Below are positions 8,458-18,473 of a DNA stretch of 64,000 bases, one piece after another. Each line of letters begins with the position of its first letter. Within the stretch, counting starts at the first letter, position 1. The DNA comes from Acidovorax sp. GBBC 1281 (GTDB lineage Bacteria; Pseudomonadota; Gammaproteobacteria; Burkholderiales; Burkholderiaceae_C), in assembly GCF_028473645.1 (NCBI RefSeq), contig NZ_CP097269.1, positions 4,172,001 to 4,236,000 of the forward strand, read 5' to 3'. The notes under the pieces are model-generated. The model searched no databases. It saw only the letters and a program-made list of their open reading frames with translations, and had not been told where the DNA came from. Both the position numbers and the translations under genes were made by a program.

Positions 8458-10023
8458 TCAAGCTGCTTGTCGTTGGTCTTCGGCGTGTCGGCCGATGTTC
8501 CACGGCAGCAACTCGTCGATGCGATTGATCGGATGGTCCGCAATGCGCCCGAGCACATCGCGCAGGTAAGCCTCGGGGTCGAGCCCGTTCAGCTTGGCCG
8601 TCTCCACCAGGCTGTAGATGGCCGCGGCGCGCTCGCCCCCAGCGTCCGAGCCCATGAACATGAAGTTCTTGCGGCCCAGGCTCACGCCGCGCAGCGCGCG
8701 CTCGGCGGCGTTGTTGTCGATCTCGATGCGACCGTCGTCACGGTAGCGCGTCAACGACCGGAGCCGTGTGAGCGTGTAGCCGATGGCGCGTGCGAGTTCC
8801 GACTTGGCACACACCTGCCCGAGCATCCCTCGCAACCAGGCGAACAGTTCCTCGAGCAACGGCCCGGCTCGCGCCTGCCGCTCCCGGCAGCGCTCATCCG
8901 GTGGGCGGCCGCGGATGTCGGATTCGATCGCATACAGCGCACCGATGCGCCGAAGGGCCTGTTCTGCAACCGAGCCCTGCGCCCGCCCCTGGCTCTCGTG
9001 CAGATCCCAGAATGGTCTGCGCGCATGCGCCCAGCACGAAGCCTCGATGACGTTGCCGTTTGCATAGAGCTTGGCGAAGCCGGCATACGCATCGGCCTGC
9101 AACACGCCCTTGAAGTTCTTCAGGTGCGCCTGAGGATGTTCACCCTTGCGGTCGGGCGAGTAACGCAACCACGCCGCGGGCGCGTCTGCACTCGCAGATG
9201 ACCGATCGTCACGCACGTAGACCCAGAGCCGCCCGGTCTTGGTCTTGCCCCGCCCGGGCGAGAGCACCGCCACTGGCGTGTCGTCGGCGTGGAGCTTGGA
9301 GCCCGCCAGCACGTAGCGCCCGAGCGCTGCGACCAGTGGGTGCAAGAGCTTCTCGCTCTGGCCGACCCAGCCAGCCATCGTGGAGCGCTCGATCAGGACG
9401 CCCTCGCGTGCGTAGATCCGGCTCTGGCGGTACAGCGGTTGGTGGTCGCAATACTTGGCGACCAGCACGTGGGCCAGCAGCCCGGGGCCGGCCACGCCGC
9501 GTGCGATGGGCCGGCTGGGCGCTGGCGCCTGGAAGATCGATTCGCACGCCATGCAGGCGAGCTTGGGGCGCACGTGGCGGATCACCTTGAAGCGCGAGGG
9601 CACGTACTCCAGTTGTTCCGAGACGTCCTGGCCGATCTGCCGCAGCCGACCACCACATGCGCTGCAGCCGCAGGCCTGGCCGGCGGCATCGCGCCGCGCA
9701 TCCGATGTCTCGGGCCGGTACACATGGTTCTCCCGCGGCAGGTGTGTGGGCAGGCTGCGGTCGAAGCCTTCGCTGTTGGCCGCTTGCGCCTTCGGTGTCT
9801 TGCCGACCGGTGCGAGTTCATGCAGCGGCAGACCTTCGATCAATGCGATCTGCGGATCGTCCAACTGCTCGCTGGAGGCGCCGAAGCGGGCGCGGACCTG
9901 GCGCAGCAACTGCACCTTGAGCTTGTCGACGAGCAGTTTGAGCAGGGCGACTTCCGCGTCACGGGCCTGCACGACACGCAGCAGCGAGTCGACGGTGTGG
10001 GGTGCGTTGGCGGTGTTCGGCAC
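8458..10023 (-). CDS. tnpC: IS66 transposase TnpC (copy A)
   Basis: A 521-residue DDE transposase of IS66 elements. It has an N-terminal coiled-coil region, a zinc-finger-like [10 protein letters not shown] with a second CMACES pair, the catalytic core ([19 protein letters not shown]) and the C-terminal [26 protein letters not shown] signature. Start is a GTG at 10023. Full length and apparently intact; identical to the copy at 16906-18471. Confidence 0.94.
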   Translation of the reverse strand: MPNTANAPHTVDSLLRVVQARDAEVALLKLLVDKLKVQLLRQVRARFGASSEQLDDPQIALIEGLPLHELAPVGKTPKAQAANSEGFDRSLPTHLPRENHVYRPETSDARRDAAGQACGCSACGGRLRQIGQDVSEQLEYVPSRFKVIRHVRPKLACMACESIFQAPAPSRPIARGVAGPGLLAHVLVAKYCDHQPLYRQSRIYAREGVLIERSTMAGWVGQSEKLLHPLVAALGRYVLAGSKLHADDTPVAVLSPGRGKTKTGRLWVYVRDDRSSASADAPAAWLRYSPDRKGEHPQAHLKNFKGVLQADAYAGFAKLYANGNVIEASCWAHARRPFWDLHESQGRAQGSVAEQALRRIGALYAIESDIRGRPPDERCRERQARAGPLLEELFAWLRGMLGQVCAKSELARAIGYTLTRLRSLTRYRDDGRIEIDNNAAERALRGVSLGRKNFMFMGSDAGGERAAAIYSLVETAKLNGLDPEAYLRDVLGRIADHPINRIDELLPWNIGRHAEDQRQAA

Positions 10024-10100
10024 GCCATCTACTATGCCATCGGACCTACCCGGAATCGACCGCGACCAGCGCGTTCAGAAGACGAATTCTTGAGCCCAGT

Positions 10101-10448
10101 TCAAGCTGCGAGCGCAGGCTGATCTGTGCGCATCGGCATGCGCCAGTCGATGCCTTCGAGCAGCATCGAGAGCTGTGCCGGCGTGAGCGAGACCTTGCCG
10201 CCTTGCGCCTGCGGCCAGACGAATCGGCCGCGCTCCAGGCGCTTGGCCAGCAGAAGCAATCCCTGGCCATCGAACCACAGCACCTTGAGCATGTCGCCGC
10301 GCCGGCCGCGGAAGACGAAGACGTGACCGCAGAAGGGGTTGGCCGCCAGCGCCGTCTGCACCATCGCAGACAGGCCGTTGAAGCCCTTCCTCATGTCGGT
10401 GTGGCCGGCAACGATCCAGACGCGGGTGCTCGTGGGAAGGCCGATCAC
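10101..10448 (-). CDS. tnpB: IS66 accessory protein TnpB (copy A)
   Basis: A 115-residue IS66 Orf2/TnpB protein with the family pattern RVWIVAGHTDMRKGFNGLSAMV, HVFVFRGRRGDMLKVLWFDGQG and LERGRFVWP. The GTG start at 10448 overlaps the tnpA stop (GTGA), typical IS66 coupling. Longer readings of this frame to 10898 are antisense or out-of-frame readings of tnpA. Confidence 0.92.
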   Translation of the reverse strand: MIGLPTSTRVWIVAGHTDMRKGFNGLSAMVQTALAANPFCGHVFVFRGRRGDMLKVLWFDGQGLLLLAKRLERGRFVWPQAQGGKVSLTPAQLSMLLEGIDWRMPMRTDQPALAA

Positions 10449-10846
10449 GCCAGCGCCTTGAGCGTCTGCAGGACATGGCGCACGCTGGCTTCGTCGACTG
10501 CACCGCGCAATCGCACCCTCGCCCCGCCGACATCGATCTCGATGGTCCCGCCAGGCTGACGAGGCGCCGCCGCCGTGGGTGAAGGGCATGGCGCAACCGG
10601 AGCAGCTTCGATGGTGACGGGCAGCAACATCGGCGAGGGCTGCGGCGGCGCTGGCGTCTGGGGCTGCTCTTGCGTGCTCAGGTGCATCCGGCGCCATGCG
10701 AACAGCAGGTTCGAGTTGATGCCGGCCTGCAGCGCGACGGCGGCCACTGACGCGCCGGGCACCAGGCTTCGTGCGACCAGCTCGCGCTTGAACATCGGGC
10801 TGTGCTCGCGCCGACGGCGCTTGCTCGGGGTGTCTTGATCGTTCAT
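10445..10846 (-). CDS. tnpA: IS66 accessory protein TnpA (copy A)
   Basis: A 133-residue IS66 Orf1 protein with an N-terminal helix-turn-helix like transposase orfA proteins (SPMFKRELVARSLVPGASVA, then LLFAWRRMH), a Pro-rich linker and a C-terminal beta-rich tail. First gene of the IS66 tnpABC set. Confidence 0.9.
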   Translation of the reverse strand: MNDQDTPSKRRRREHSPMFKRELVARSLVPGASVAAVALQAGINSNLLFAWRRMHLSTQEQPQTPAPPQPSPMLLPVTIEAAPVAPCPSPTAAAPRQPGGTIEIDVGGARVRLRGAVDEASVRHVLQTLKALA

Positions 10847-10952
10847 TGATGTGCATTAGCGGTTCTTCATGCACACCATCGCAGCGTACATGGACCACCG
10901 ATCCTGCACATCAGCCCTCAGCAAAAACAGAGGGTACTGAGAAGACGCTTAC

Positions 10953-11198
10953 GGTATGCCAGAGTGCTTTTGAAGGATGAAATGGCCTCGAAACGCGCCC
11001 CAGCAAAACTCGCCGAAAAATGACCCTATTTCGCCGTTTTGCATTTCCGTCTGCAAAATCGGAAAGCTGCTCTATATAAATCAACAACTTAGCGCACCCC
11101 TGCATTTCGCTATTTCATTTATTCCGTGCAAAAAAGAAATACTCGACAAATTTAAGGGGATATTTTGTGATCGGGGGAGATGGCGTTCAGGGCGCAAA
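10953..11198. other. Spacer after IS66 copy A, no gene seen
   Basis: 246 bp of mixed composition right of the IS end. No frame with recognisable content and no clear hairpin. Confidence 0.5.
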
Positions 11199-11411
11199 TC
11201 ATTCCATTGGCGGCCAAAGGTTGGCCCTCGCCTGCGCCAGCTGCCGCAGCTTCACCAGCTCAGAAGGCATGGGGAGGACCCCGATGTTGGCGAGCGCCTG
11301 TATCGCGTCGCGCTTGGACCAAATGTCCGTCTTGTCGCTTGTGAGGAAAACCGAACAGCCGGCCTTGACCGCTGAATCGAGGTGCTGTGTATCGACCTGG
11401 GCGCCCAGCAA
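11199..11411 (-). pseudogene. Possible PIN-domain protein remnant
   Basis: The frame reads DTQHLDSAVKAGCSVFLTSD and continues KTDIWSKRDAIQALANIGV, like the C-terminal half of a PIN-type ribonuclease (acidic residue in the HLDSA helix, then the FLTSDK strand). The open frame continues about 45 bp upstream without an ATG to a TAG, so the N-terminal half is missing. The match is weak, judged by eye. Confidence 0.35.
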
Positions 11412-11476
11412 CTTGCGTAGCGCTTCAAAGAATGTGTGAATCGCGTTTGCTTGTCCCTATGCACGCCGGGGCTTGA

Positions 11477-11869
11477 TCAGTGGGCGGCGTAGGTCGCGTG
11501 AGCTATACGCCAAACGCTGCGATCGTGCAGCACCAAATGCAGCTTAAACCGCAGTGACCAAGGACGCTTCATGCCGTTGATCGTGGCGTCAAAGACGCCT
11601 CGGCCGTGCAATTCGGCTGTCGATCCTGCTAGATGGAGAGACAGCGCCGACACCTTCACGTCGATGTGGTGGTAGTCGAAGTGCCCGTCGCGCACGACGC
11701 CCAGCCACTCGGCGCGCGGTTGAACGTAGCCGGTGATATGCGTGAGCGTGAAGCCGGGTTCGAGCAGATCGTCCAGCACGTCGATGCGAGCCGCGACCAT
11801 TGCCTCGTGGTAGGCGTGCAGCAGTTGCAGAACTGCTGTGTGTTCTTTGGGTTGAGTATTGTTGGTCAT
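11477..11869 (-). CDS. NTF2-like / SnoaL-like protein
   Basis: A 130-residue protein with the NTF2-like cone fold pattern (DUF4440/SnoaL_3 type): the LLHAYHEAMVAARIDVLDDLL helices, GFTLTHITGYVQPRAEW, then alternating beta strands ending in VWRIAHATYA. Family members bind small molecules or act as minor enzymes; the substrate cannot be predicted. Its ATG overlaps the stop of the MFS gene (ATGA), placing it last in the SDR-MFS-NTF2 operon, which faces a divergent LysR gene. Confidence 0.75.
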   Translation of the reverse strand: MTNNTQPKEHTAVLQLLHAYHEAMVAARIDVLDDLLEPGFTLTHITGYVQPRAEWLGVVRDGHFDYHHIDVKVSALSLHLAGSTAELHGRGVFDATINGMKRPWSLRFKLHLVLHDRSVWRIAHATYAAH

Positions 11870-12762
11870 GACGGGACTGGCTCAACCATCGGCCGTCGAC
11901 GGGTGATGCACACCAGCACTGTAAGCAGCGCCATGCTCAGCAGCACGGCACCAGCGCCCAGTGCAGCAGCGATGCGATGGACGGCTTCGGCCAAGGAGGT
12001 TGCTGCGGCCGGTGCGGTGGCACACGCATATACAACCACCATCACCGGCAGGCCGAGCGCGCCACCGAGCTGATGCGCCACGCCTACCAAGCCCGAGGCC
12101 GAGCCTGCATCTTCGGGCGCCACGCCCGTGATGCCCGAGATCGTCAGCGACGCAAGGGCGGAGCCGATGCCAGCACCCACCAGTAGCATCGGCACGGCAA
12201 CGCCGGTGACGAAGGGCGTGTCTGTGCTCAGTAATCCCAGCCACGCCATGCCGATGATCGACAGCAACGGCGCTCCGCTGAGCACCGTCCCCTGACCGAA
12301 GCGCTGCGCTATTCGTGGCGCCGCCAACGCACCGAGAAAATTTACCAGCATCGACGGGAAGAACGCGATGCCCGCCCACAGCGGCCGCATACCAAGCACG
12401 CCTTGCAGGTACTGGGTTGTGTAGAAGAAAAAACCCATTGCCGAACGCATGGCACGCGAGCCAATCAACCACGCAGGTGTCGTCCCCAGTCCGATGGCGA
12501 GCGAGGCAGCAGTGAAGATGCCTAGCCCGATCATGAAGACGAGGCAACGGCCCAATAGGTCACCGGCGCGTGCGCCCAGCAGCATGAAGCCGCCGAAGGC
12601 CAGTGCGTAGGAGTTTTGCACCCACGACAGGCCGGCAGCGGAGAACCCAAGGCCATCGCGGATCGAAGGCAAACCGGTGATCACGATCGAATTGCCAATC
12701 ACGATCATCGCGTAGCCGGCCAGCAGCAAGCTCTTCTCGCGGCGAGGGCTCTCTGTGTTCAT
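11866..12762 (-). pseudogene. DHA2-type MFS efflux transporter with internal deletion
   Basis: The frame (298 residues) begins like a 14-TM drug:H+ antiporter (SIVITGLPSIRDGLGFS, then LSWVQNSYALAFGGFMLLGARAGDLLGRC) and ends with the family's normal last helices. After the GSRA residues of TM4 the sequence jumps to MGFFFYTTQYLQGVLG, which normally lies near TM8-9. About 150 residues are missing in frame against the usual ~450-470. A transporter lacking these helices is unlikely to work. Start taken at ATG 12762. It follows the SDR gene by 31 bp. Confidence 0.75.
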
Positions 12763-12793
12763 TGTGAGCAACTAGTGTGTTTCGATTTTCGGC

Positions 12794-13627
12794 TCAACCT
12801 GGTGTAGGCAACTTGCCAGCACGCATGGCGGCGATCACACCGCCATCGATCAGCAGGTCGGCGCCGGTGATGAAGCCGGCGTCCGAGCCGAGCAGGAACG
12901 ACGCTGCGATCGCAATCTCATCGGGTGGCGCCATGCGCTTGGAGGGGGATTCAGCCACCATGCCGCGATAAATATCGCCGATCTCCGACTCAAGCTCATG
13001 TCGTGCCAGCGGCGTCACGATGATGCCCGGGCTCAGCGCATTGACGCGTGCGCCGCGCTCGCCCCAGGTCATCGCGGCAGCCTGCACGCGCAACATATTG
13101 GCGCGCTTAGCCATCATGTAGGCGACCAGAGTGTTCGGGATAGCGTCTCCCTGCAAGAATGGCAGATCCAGGAGTTCTTCGGTGGGGGTATAGGCGAGCG
13201 CTCTGTCTTGCTCCGGTGGAAGAGCCGGCATCATGTGGCCCGCCATGCTGGAGATGACCAGACCCGATCCGCCGCTGGCGACAACGTGTTCAAACTCGTC
13301 AAACACGACGGCTGTGCCGTACAGATCGACTTTAAGAATCTGGTCGACGGGAGCCATGTTCGGTGAAAGGCCCGCCGTGTTGATGACCTGTACCACGGGC
13401 CCGAGCGCTGCCGCGGCCCTTGCCAATGCCTGCACCGATTCGCGAGAGGAAACGTCGACGGGGTGGGTTTCGACTGCATAGCTTGCGCCGCGCAATTCGG
13501 CTGCTGCGGATTCGAGCGTCTTCTCGTTGAAATCAGCAAGCAACAACGTCTTGCCAAACCCTTGCCGGCGCGCAATTGCAATGCCGATACCACCGGCGCC
13601 GATCACTACCACTACGTCTTTTCTCAT
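12794..13627 (-). CDS. Short-chain dehydrogenase/reductase
   Basis: A 277-residue NAD(P)-dependent oxidoreductase with the nucleotide motif GAGGIGIAIARR near residues 11-22, NTAGLSP in the NAG position, a catalytic Tyr-x3-Lys in AYMMAKRAN and the GADLLIDGG tail. The catalytic region contains an unusual insertion after SSMAGHMMPALP. The substrate is unknown. It heads a minus-strand operon and is divergent from the LysR gene, which likely regulates it. Confidence 0.88.
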   Translation of the reverse strand: MRKDVVVVIGAGGIGIAIARRQGFGKTLLLADFNEKTLESAAAELRGASYAVETHPVDVSSRESVQALARAAAALGPVVQVINTAGLSPNMAPVDQILKVDLYGTAVVFDEFEHVVASGGSGLVISSMAGHMMPALPPEQDRALAYTPTEELLDLPFLQGDAIPNTLVAYMMAKRANMLRVQAAAMTWGERGARVNALSPGIIVTPLARHELESEIGDIYRGMVAESPSKRMAPPDEIAIAASFLLGSDAGFITGADLLIDGGVIAAMRAGKLPTPG

Positions 13628-13834
13628 GTAAATCTCCTACTGGACGGGTCGAACATAAAAGGCTCCCGATGGCGCGGCGCAGAACGAGGTCTTTCACCCG
13701 CAGGTCAATCCGCCACCTGGCTGCCCCGTTGTCTGGTAGCTGGTGGAGATCGGGAGTTCAGAAGGACTTTAGGGATAAGTGGCGATTGCGACTAGACTGC
13801 TAGATATGGATAGACCCATAAGGAGTTCTTATTA

Positions 13835-14722
13835 ATGGCGCGTTTCGACGATTTGGCCGCATTTGCTGCAGTCGTGCGTGCAAAGAGCTTCACGCGGGCG
13901 GCAGCACAAATCGGTGTGTCGCAATCGGCGTTGAGCCAAACTGTTCGTACGCTTGAGCGCAAGCTCGATCTAAAGCTGTTGAACAGAACGACGCGCAGCG
14001 TATCGCCGACTGAAGCAGGGCAGCGCTTGTACGACACAGTCGCGCCGCGTTTCTCAGACATCGAGACCGAGCTTGCCGTTCTTGGTGAGCTCCGTGGCAA
14101 GGCAGCAGGAACCGTGAGGATCTCCGCGACCGAGCACGCCGTGCGCAGCGTGATTTGGCCACGCTTAGAACCATGGCTAAGCAACTATCCTGACATTCGC
14201 ATTGAGATCAGTAGCGATAATCGGTTCATTGATATCGTCGCGGACCGCTATGACATCGGTGTGCGGCTAGGTGGAGATGTGGCAAAAGACATGATTGCGG
14301 TGCGCCTGGCAACGGACATGAAGATGGCTGTTGTCGGCAGTCCGACCTACTTCGCAGCTAGGGGAATGCCGACTTCACCGCAGGATTTGACAGAGCACGA
14401 CTGCATCGGAATGCGACTTCCCACGCATGGCGGGCTGATGACATGGGACTTCCAGCGTCGTGGGCGCAGCATGACCGTCCACGTTTCAGGACGTCTGATA
14501 TTCAGCAACGGCGATTTGATCGTGTCAGCCGCGACAACGGGACACGGGCTTGGCTGGGTTCCCGAAGACATGATCTTAGACCAGATTGCCAACGGCAGGT
14601 TAGTTCGAGCGCTTTCAGATTGGTCTATCACTTATCCAGGCTATCACCTGTACTACGCCAGCCGCAGAGCCTCACCTGCGCTCAGTCTCGTGATCGAGGC
14701 GCTCCGCGCCACGAGCAACTAG
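13835..14722 (+). CDS. LysR-family transcriptional regulator
   Basis: A 295-residue LTTR. The N-terminal winged HTH covers residues 1-60 (FAAVVRAKSFTRAAAQIGVS, then SALSQTVRTLERKLDLKLLNRTTRSVSPTEAG). A substrate-binding domain follows. It is transcribed away from the SDR gene, the classic LTTR arrangement, across a 207-bp intergenic region. Its stop TAG lies on the TA target duplication of the adjoining IS630 copy; the stop also exists in the pre-insertion sequence, so the protein is not shortened. Confidence 0.92.
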   Translation: MARFDDLAAFAAVVRAKSFTRAAAQIGVSQSALSQTVRTLERKLDLKLLNRTTRSVSPTEAGQRLYDTVAPRFSDIETELAVLGELRGKAAGTVRISATEHAVRSVIWPRLEPWLSNYPDIRIEISSDNRFIDIVADRYDIGVRLGGDVAKDMIAVRLATDMKMAVVGSPTYFAARGMPTSPQDLTEHDCIGMRLPTHGGLMTWDFQRRGRSMTVHVSGRLIFSNGDLIVSAATTGHGLGWVPEDMILDQIANGRLVRALSDWSITYPGYHLYYASRRASPALSLVIEALRATSN

Positions 14723-15813
14723 TGTCCTGTCCCGTTAATTCGCCCGCATAGTCTGGCGAGTTTTTCGAGGATGGAGTCTGCTGTAGCTGTCCAAGTAAAC
14801 GGCTGGCAGGACTGGTTGTAATTCGCGATGAATGTGTCGATCTTGTTGATCAGATCCTTCACGCTGGTGAACGAGCCACGGCGGATTGCCCGCGTGGTGA
14901 TGATCGAGAAGAAGCGCTCGACCTGATTGAGCCAGCTTGAATAGGTCGGAACGAAGTGCATGTGCCAGCGAGGCCGCTCGGCCAACCAAGCGCGCACCTT
15001 TGGATGCTTGTGGCTGGCGTAGTTATCAGCTATGCAGTGCACATCCAGTTCGTCGGGCACTGCCTTGTCGATGGCGCGCAGGAAGGCAAGGAACTCTTGA
15101 TGACGATGCCGGGGCCGGCACTGCGCGATCACTTGGCCATTCATCACGTTCAGGGCCGCGAACAAGGTGGTGGTGCCGTGGCGCACGTAGTCGTGCGTGA
15201 CACCTTCGACATAGCCAAACCCCATTGGCAGCATCGGCTGCGTACGCTCCAAAGCTTGGCATTGGCTCTTCTCGTCCACGCACAGCACCAGCGCGTTGTC
15301 AGGTGGGTTCAGGTACAGCCCCACAACGTCGCGCAGCTTCTCGATGAACAGCGGATCGGTCGACAGCTTGAAGCTGTCGGCCCGGTGCGGCTTGAGGTTG
15401 AAGGTCTGCAGATAGCGCGCCACCGTGCTCTTGCTGATGCCCGTATCGGCGGCCAGCGTGCGGGTGCTCCAGTGGGTACCCCCATCAGCAGGCTTGGTGT
15501 GCAACGTCTTGGTAATCAACTCAGCAACACGCTCGTCATCTACCGTGCGGGGGCGACCCGGGCGCAACTCGTCGTAAAGCCCTGCAATGCGATGGCGCGC
15601 ATAGCGCCCGCGCCACTTGGTGACAGTGCTACGACTGATCCCCAGAGCCTGCGCAACCGCGGTGCTGGCTTTATCTGTGCCTTCGCAAGTCAGCACGATG
15701 CGCGCCCTGAGCGACAACGCCGCTGGCAGCGAACGTGATCGCGCCATGGACGTCAGTTCCGCGCGCTCCACTTCACTAAGCGCAATTTCTGTTCGGGTCG
15801 TTGCATTGGGCAT
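14719..15813 (-). CDS. IS630-family transposase (copy 1)
   Basis: A 364-residue DDE transposase: N-terminal helix-turn-helix (STAVAQALGISRSTVTKWRG), a middle segment with LVLCVDEKSQCQAL (first catalytic Asp), a later Asp in HCIADNYASHKHP, and the Glu in SSWLNQVERFFS. Its stop codon TAG is formed by the TA target duplication plus a flanking host base. Identical to the copy at 54977-56071. Confidence 0.94.
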   Translation of the reverse strand: MPNATTRTEIALSEVERAELTSMARSRSLPAALSLRARIVLTCEGTDKASTAVAQALGISRSTVTKWRGRYARHRIAGLYDELRPGRPRTVDDERVAELITKTLHTKPADGGTHWSTRTLAADTGISKSTVARYLQTFNLKPHRADSFKLSTDPLFIEKLRDVVGLYLNPPDNALVLCVDEKSQCQALERTQPMLPMGFGYVEGVTHDYVRHGTTTLFAALNVMNGQVIAQCRPRHRHQEFLAFLRAIDKAVPDELDVHCIADNYASHKHPKVRAWLAERPRWHMHFVPTYSSWLNQVERFFSIITTRAIRRGSFTSVKDLINKIDTFIANYNQSCQPFTWTATADSILEKLARLCGRINGTGH

Positions 15814-15880
15814 GGCGGCACCTCAAGGATGGCCCGAAACCATGCAGCTATCGTGCCTGCGAATTAACGGGACAGGACAC
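14722..15880 (-). mobile_element. IS630-family element, copy 1 (1159 bp)
   Basis: Terminal inverted repeats begin GTGTCCTGTCCCGTTAATTCG at both ends. TA is duplicated at 14720-14721 and 15881-15882; the original target reads CTAG. One transposase gene. A second copy of the same length lies at 54910-56068 in the opposite orientation, splitting an IS5 element. Confidence 0.95.
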
Positions 15881-16082
15881 TAGATGGCCACTGGCTAGCT
15901 GCAATCACCGCAGTACCTTGAGCTTTGCTTGCAGTTTTGTATGCACTAGACAGAGCTCAGGATGGATCCTACCAACGTAAGCGTCTTCTCAGTACCCTCT
16001 GTTTTTGCTGAGGGCTGATGTGCAGGATCGGTGGTCCATGTACGCTGCGATGGTGTGCATGAAGAACCGCTAATGCACATCA

Positions 16083-16484
16083 ATGAACGATCAAGACACC
16101 CCGAGCAAGCGCCGTCGGCGCGAGCACAGCCCGATGTTCAAGCGCGAGCTGGTCGCACGAAGCCTGGTGCCCGGCGCGTCAGTGGCCGCCGTCGCGCTGC
16201 AGGCCGGCATCAACTCGAACCTGCTGTTCGCATGGCGCCGGATGCACCTGAGCACGCAAGAGCAGCCCCAGACGCCAGCGCCGCCGCAGCCCTCGCCGAT
16301 GTTGCTGCCCGTCACCATCGAAGCTGCTCCGGTTGCGCCATGCCCTTCACCCACGGCGGCGGCGCCTCGTCAGCCTGGCGGGACCATCGAGATCGATGTC
16401 GGCGGGGCGAGGGTGCGATTGCGCGGTGCAGTCGACGAAGCCAGCGTGCGCCATGTCCTGCAGACGCTCAAGGCGCTGGCGTGA
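16083..16484 (+). CDS. tnpA: IS66 accessory protein TnpA (copy B)
   Basis: 133 residues, identical to the copy A protein: N-terminal helix-turn-helix of the transposase-orfA type, Pro-rich linker, C-terminal beta region. The TGA overlaps the tnpB GTG start. Confidence 0.9.
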   Translation: MNDQDTPSKRRRREHSPMFKRELVARSLVPGASVAAVALQAGINSNLLFAWRRMHLSTQEQPQTPAPPQPSPMLLPVTIEAAPVAPCPSPTAAAPRQPGGTIEIDVGGARVRLRGAVDEASVRHVLQTLKALA

Positions 16485-16828
16485 TCGGCCTTCCCACGAG
16501 CACCCGCGTCTGGATCGTTGCCGGCCACACCGACATGAGGAAGGGCTTCAACGGCCTGTCTGCGATGGTGCAGACGGCGCTGGCGGCCAACCCCTTCTGC
16601 GGTCACGTCTTCGTCTTCCGCGGCCGGCGCGGCGACATGCTCAAGGTGCTGTGGTTCGATGGCCAGGGATTGCTTCTGCTGGCCAAGCGCCTGGAGCGCG
16701 GCCGATTCGTCTGGCCGCAGGCGCAAGGCGGCAAGGTCTCGCTCACGCCGGCACAGCTCTCGATGCTGCTCGAAGGCATCGACTGGCGCATGCCGATGCG
16801 CACAGATCAGCCTGCGCTCGCAGCTTGA
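16481..16828 (+). CDS. tnpB: IS66 accessory protein TnpB (copy B)
   Basis: 115 residues, GTG start overlapping the tnpA stop (GTGA at 16481-16484). Family motifs TDMRKGFNGL and FRGRRGDMLKVLWFDGQG are present. Required with TnpA and TnpC for IS66 transposition in studied relatives. Confidence 0.92.
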   Translation: MIGLPTSTRVWIVAGHTDMRKGFNGLSAMVQTALAANPFCGHVFVFRGRRGDMLKVLWFDGQGLLLLAKRLERGRFVWPQAQGGKVSLTPAQLSMLLEGIDWRMPMRTDQPALAA

Positions 16829-16905
16829 ACTGGGCTCAAGAATTCGTCTTCTGAACGCGCTGGTCGCGGTCGATTCCGGGTAGGTCCGATGGCATAGTAG
16901 ATGGC

Positions 16906-18471
16906 GTGCCGAACACCGCCAACGCACCCCACACCGTCGACTCGCTGCTGCGTGTCGTGCAGGCCCGTGACGCGGAAGTCGCCCTGCTCAAACTGCTCGT
17001 CGACAAGCTCAAGGTGCAGTTGCTGCGCCAGGTCCGCGCCCGCTTCGGCGCCTCCAGCGAGCAGTTGGACGATCCGCAGATCGCATTGATCGAAGGTCTG
17101 CCGCTGCATGAACTCGCACCGGTCGGCAAGACACCGAAGGCGCAAGCGGCCAACAGCGAAGGCTTCGACCGCAGCCTGCCCACACACCTGCCGCGGGAGA
17201 ACCATGTGTACCGGCCCGAGACATCGGATGCGCGGCGCGATGCCGCCGGCCAGGCCTGCGGCTGCAGCGCATGTGGTGGTCGGCTGCGGCAGATCGGCCA
17301 GGACGTCTCGGAACAACTGGAGTACGTGCCCTCGCGCTTCAAGGTGATCCGCCACGTGCGCCCCAAGCTCGCCTGCATGGCGTGCGAATCGATCTTCCAG
17401 GCGCCAGCGCCCAGCCGGCCCATCGCACGCGGCGTGGCCGGCCCCGGGCTGCTGGCCCACGTGCTGGTCGCCAAGTATTGCGACCACCAACCGCTGTACC
17501 GCCAGAGCCGGATCTACGCACGCGAGGGCGTCCTGATCGAGCGCTCCACGATGGCTGGCTGGGTCGGCCAGAGCGAGAAGCTCTTGCACCCACTGGTCGC
17601 AGCGCTCGGGCGCTACGTGCTGGCGGGCTCCAAGCTCCACGCCGACGACACGCCAGTGGCGGTGCTCTCGCCCGGGCGGGGCAAGACCAAGACCGGGCGG
17701 CTCTGGGTCTACGTGCGTGACGATCGGTCATCTGCGAGTGCAGACGCGCCCGCGGCGTGGTTGCGTTACTCGCCCGACCGCAAGGGTGAACATCCTCAGG
17801 CGCACCTGAAGAACTTCAAGGGCGTGTTGCAGGCCGATGCGTATGCCGGCTTCGCCAAGCTCTATGCAAACGGCAACGTCATCGAGGCTTCGTGCTGGGC
17901 GCATGCGCGCAGACCATTCTGGGATCTGCACGAGAGCCAGGGGCGGGCGCAGGGCTCGGTTGCAGAACAGGCCCTTCGGCGCATCGGTGCGCTGTATGCG
18001 ATCGAATCCGACATCCGCGGCCGCCCACCGGATGAGCGCTGCCGGGAGCGGCAGGCGCGAGCCGGGCCGTTGCTCGAGGAACTGTTCGCCTGGTTGCGAG
18101 GGATGCTCGGGCAGGTGTGTGCCAAGTCGGAACTCGCACGCGCCATCGGCTACACGCTCACACGGCTCCGGTCGTTGACGCGCTACCGTGACGACGGTCG
18201 CATCGAGATCGACAACAACGCCGCCGAGCGCGCGCTGCGCGGCGTGAGCCTGGGCCGCAAGAACTTCATGTTCATGGGCTCGGACGCTGGGGGCGAGCGC
18301 GCCGCGGCCATCTACAGCCTGGTGGAGACGGCCAAGCTGAACGGGCTCGACCCCGAGGCTTACCTGCGCGATGTGCTCGGGCGCATTGCGGACCATCCGA
18401 TCAATCGCATCGACGAGTTGCTGCCGTGGAACATCGGCCGACACGCCGAAGACCAACGACAAGCAGCTTGA
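16906..18471 (+). CDS. tnpC: IS66 transposase TnpC (copy B)
   Basis: 521 residues, GTG start, same domains as copy A: zinc-finger-like Cys pairs, DDE core and the [20 protein letters not shown] signature. It ends 2 bp before the next ATG, implying one transcript for the whole element. Confidence 0.94.
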   Translation: MPNTANAPHTVDSLLRVVQARDAEVALLKLLVDKLKVQLLRQVRARFGASSEQLDDPQIALIEGLPLHELAPVGKTPKAQAANSEGFDRSLPTHLPRENHVYRPETSDARRDAAGQACGCSACGGRLRQIGQDVSEQLEYVPSRFKVIRHVRPKLACMACESIFQAPAPSRPIARGVAGPGLLAHVLVAKYCDHQPLYRQSRIYAREGVLIERSTMAGWVGQSEKLLHPLVAALGRYVLAGSKLHADDTPVAVLSPGRGKTKTGRLWVYVRDDRSSASADAPAAWLRYSPDRKGEHPQAHLKNFKGVLQADAYAGFAKLYANGNVIEASCWAHARRPFWDLHESQGRAQGSVAEQALRRIGALYAIESDIRGRPPDERCRERQARAGPLLEELFAWLRGMLGQVCAKSELARAIGYTLTRLRSLTRYRDDGRIEIDNNAAERALRGVSLGRKNFMFMGSDAGGERAAAIYSLVETAKLNGLDPEAYLRDVLGRIADHPINRIDELLPWNIGRHAEDQRQAA

Positions 18472-18473
18472 GC

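Larger units (their letters stand above)
7665..10952 (-). mobile_element. IS66-family element, copy A (with internal 90-bp deletion)
   Basis: The ends are IS66-type inverted repeats starting GTAAGCG (GTAAGCGCCGTCTCAG on the left, GTAAGCGTCTTCTCAG on the complement of the right). It carries tnpA, tnpB, tnpC and two passenger genes, all on the minus strand. It is the inverted twin of 15977-19354, shorter by 90 bp through a deletion inside the last small gene. The 8-bp flanks (TTCCCTTG / GGTATGCC) do not match, so no target duplication is left, suggesting rearrangement at the copies after insertion. Confidence 0.9.
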
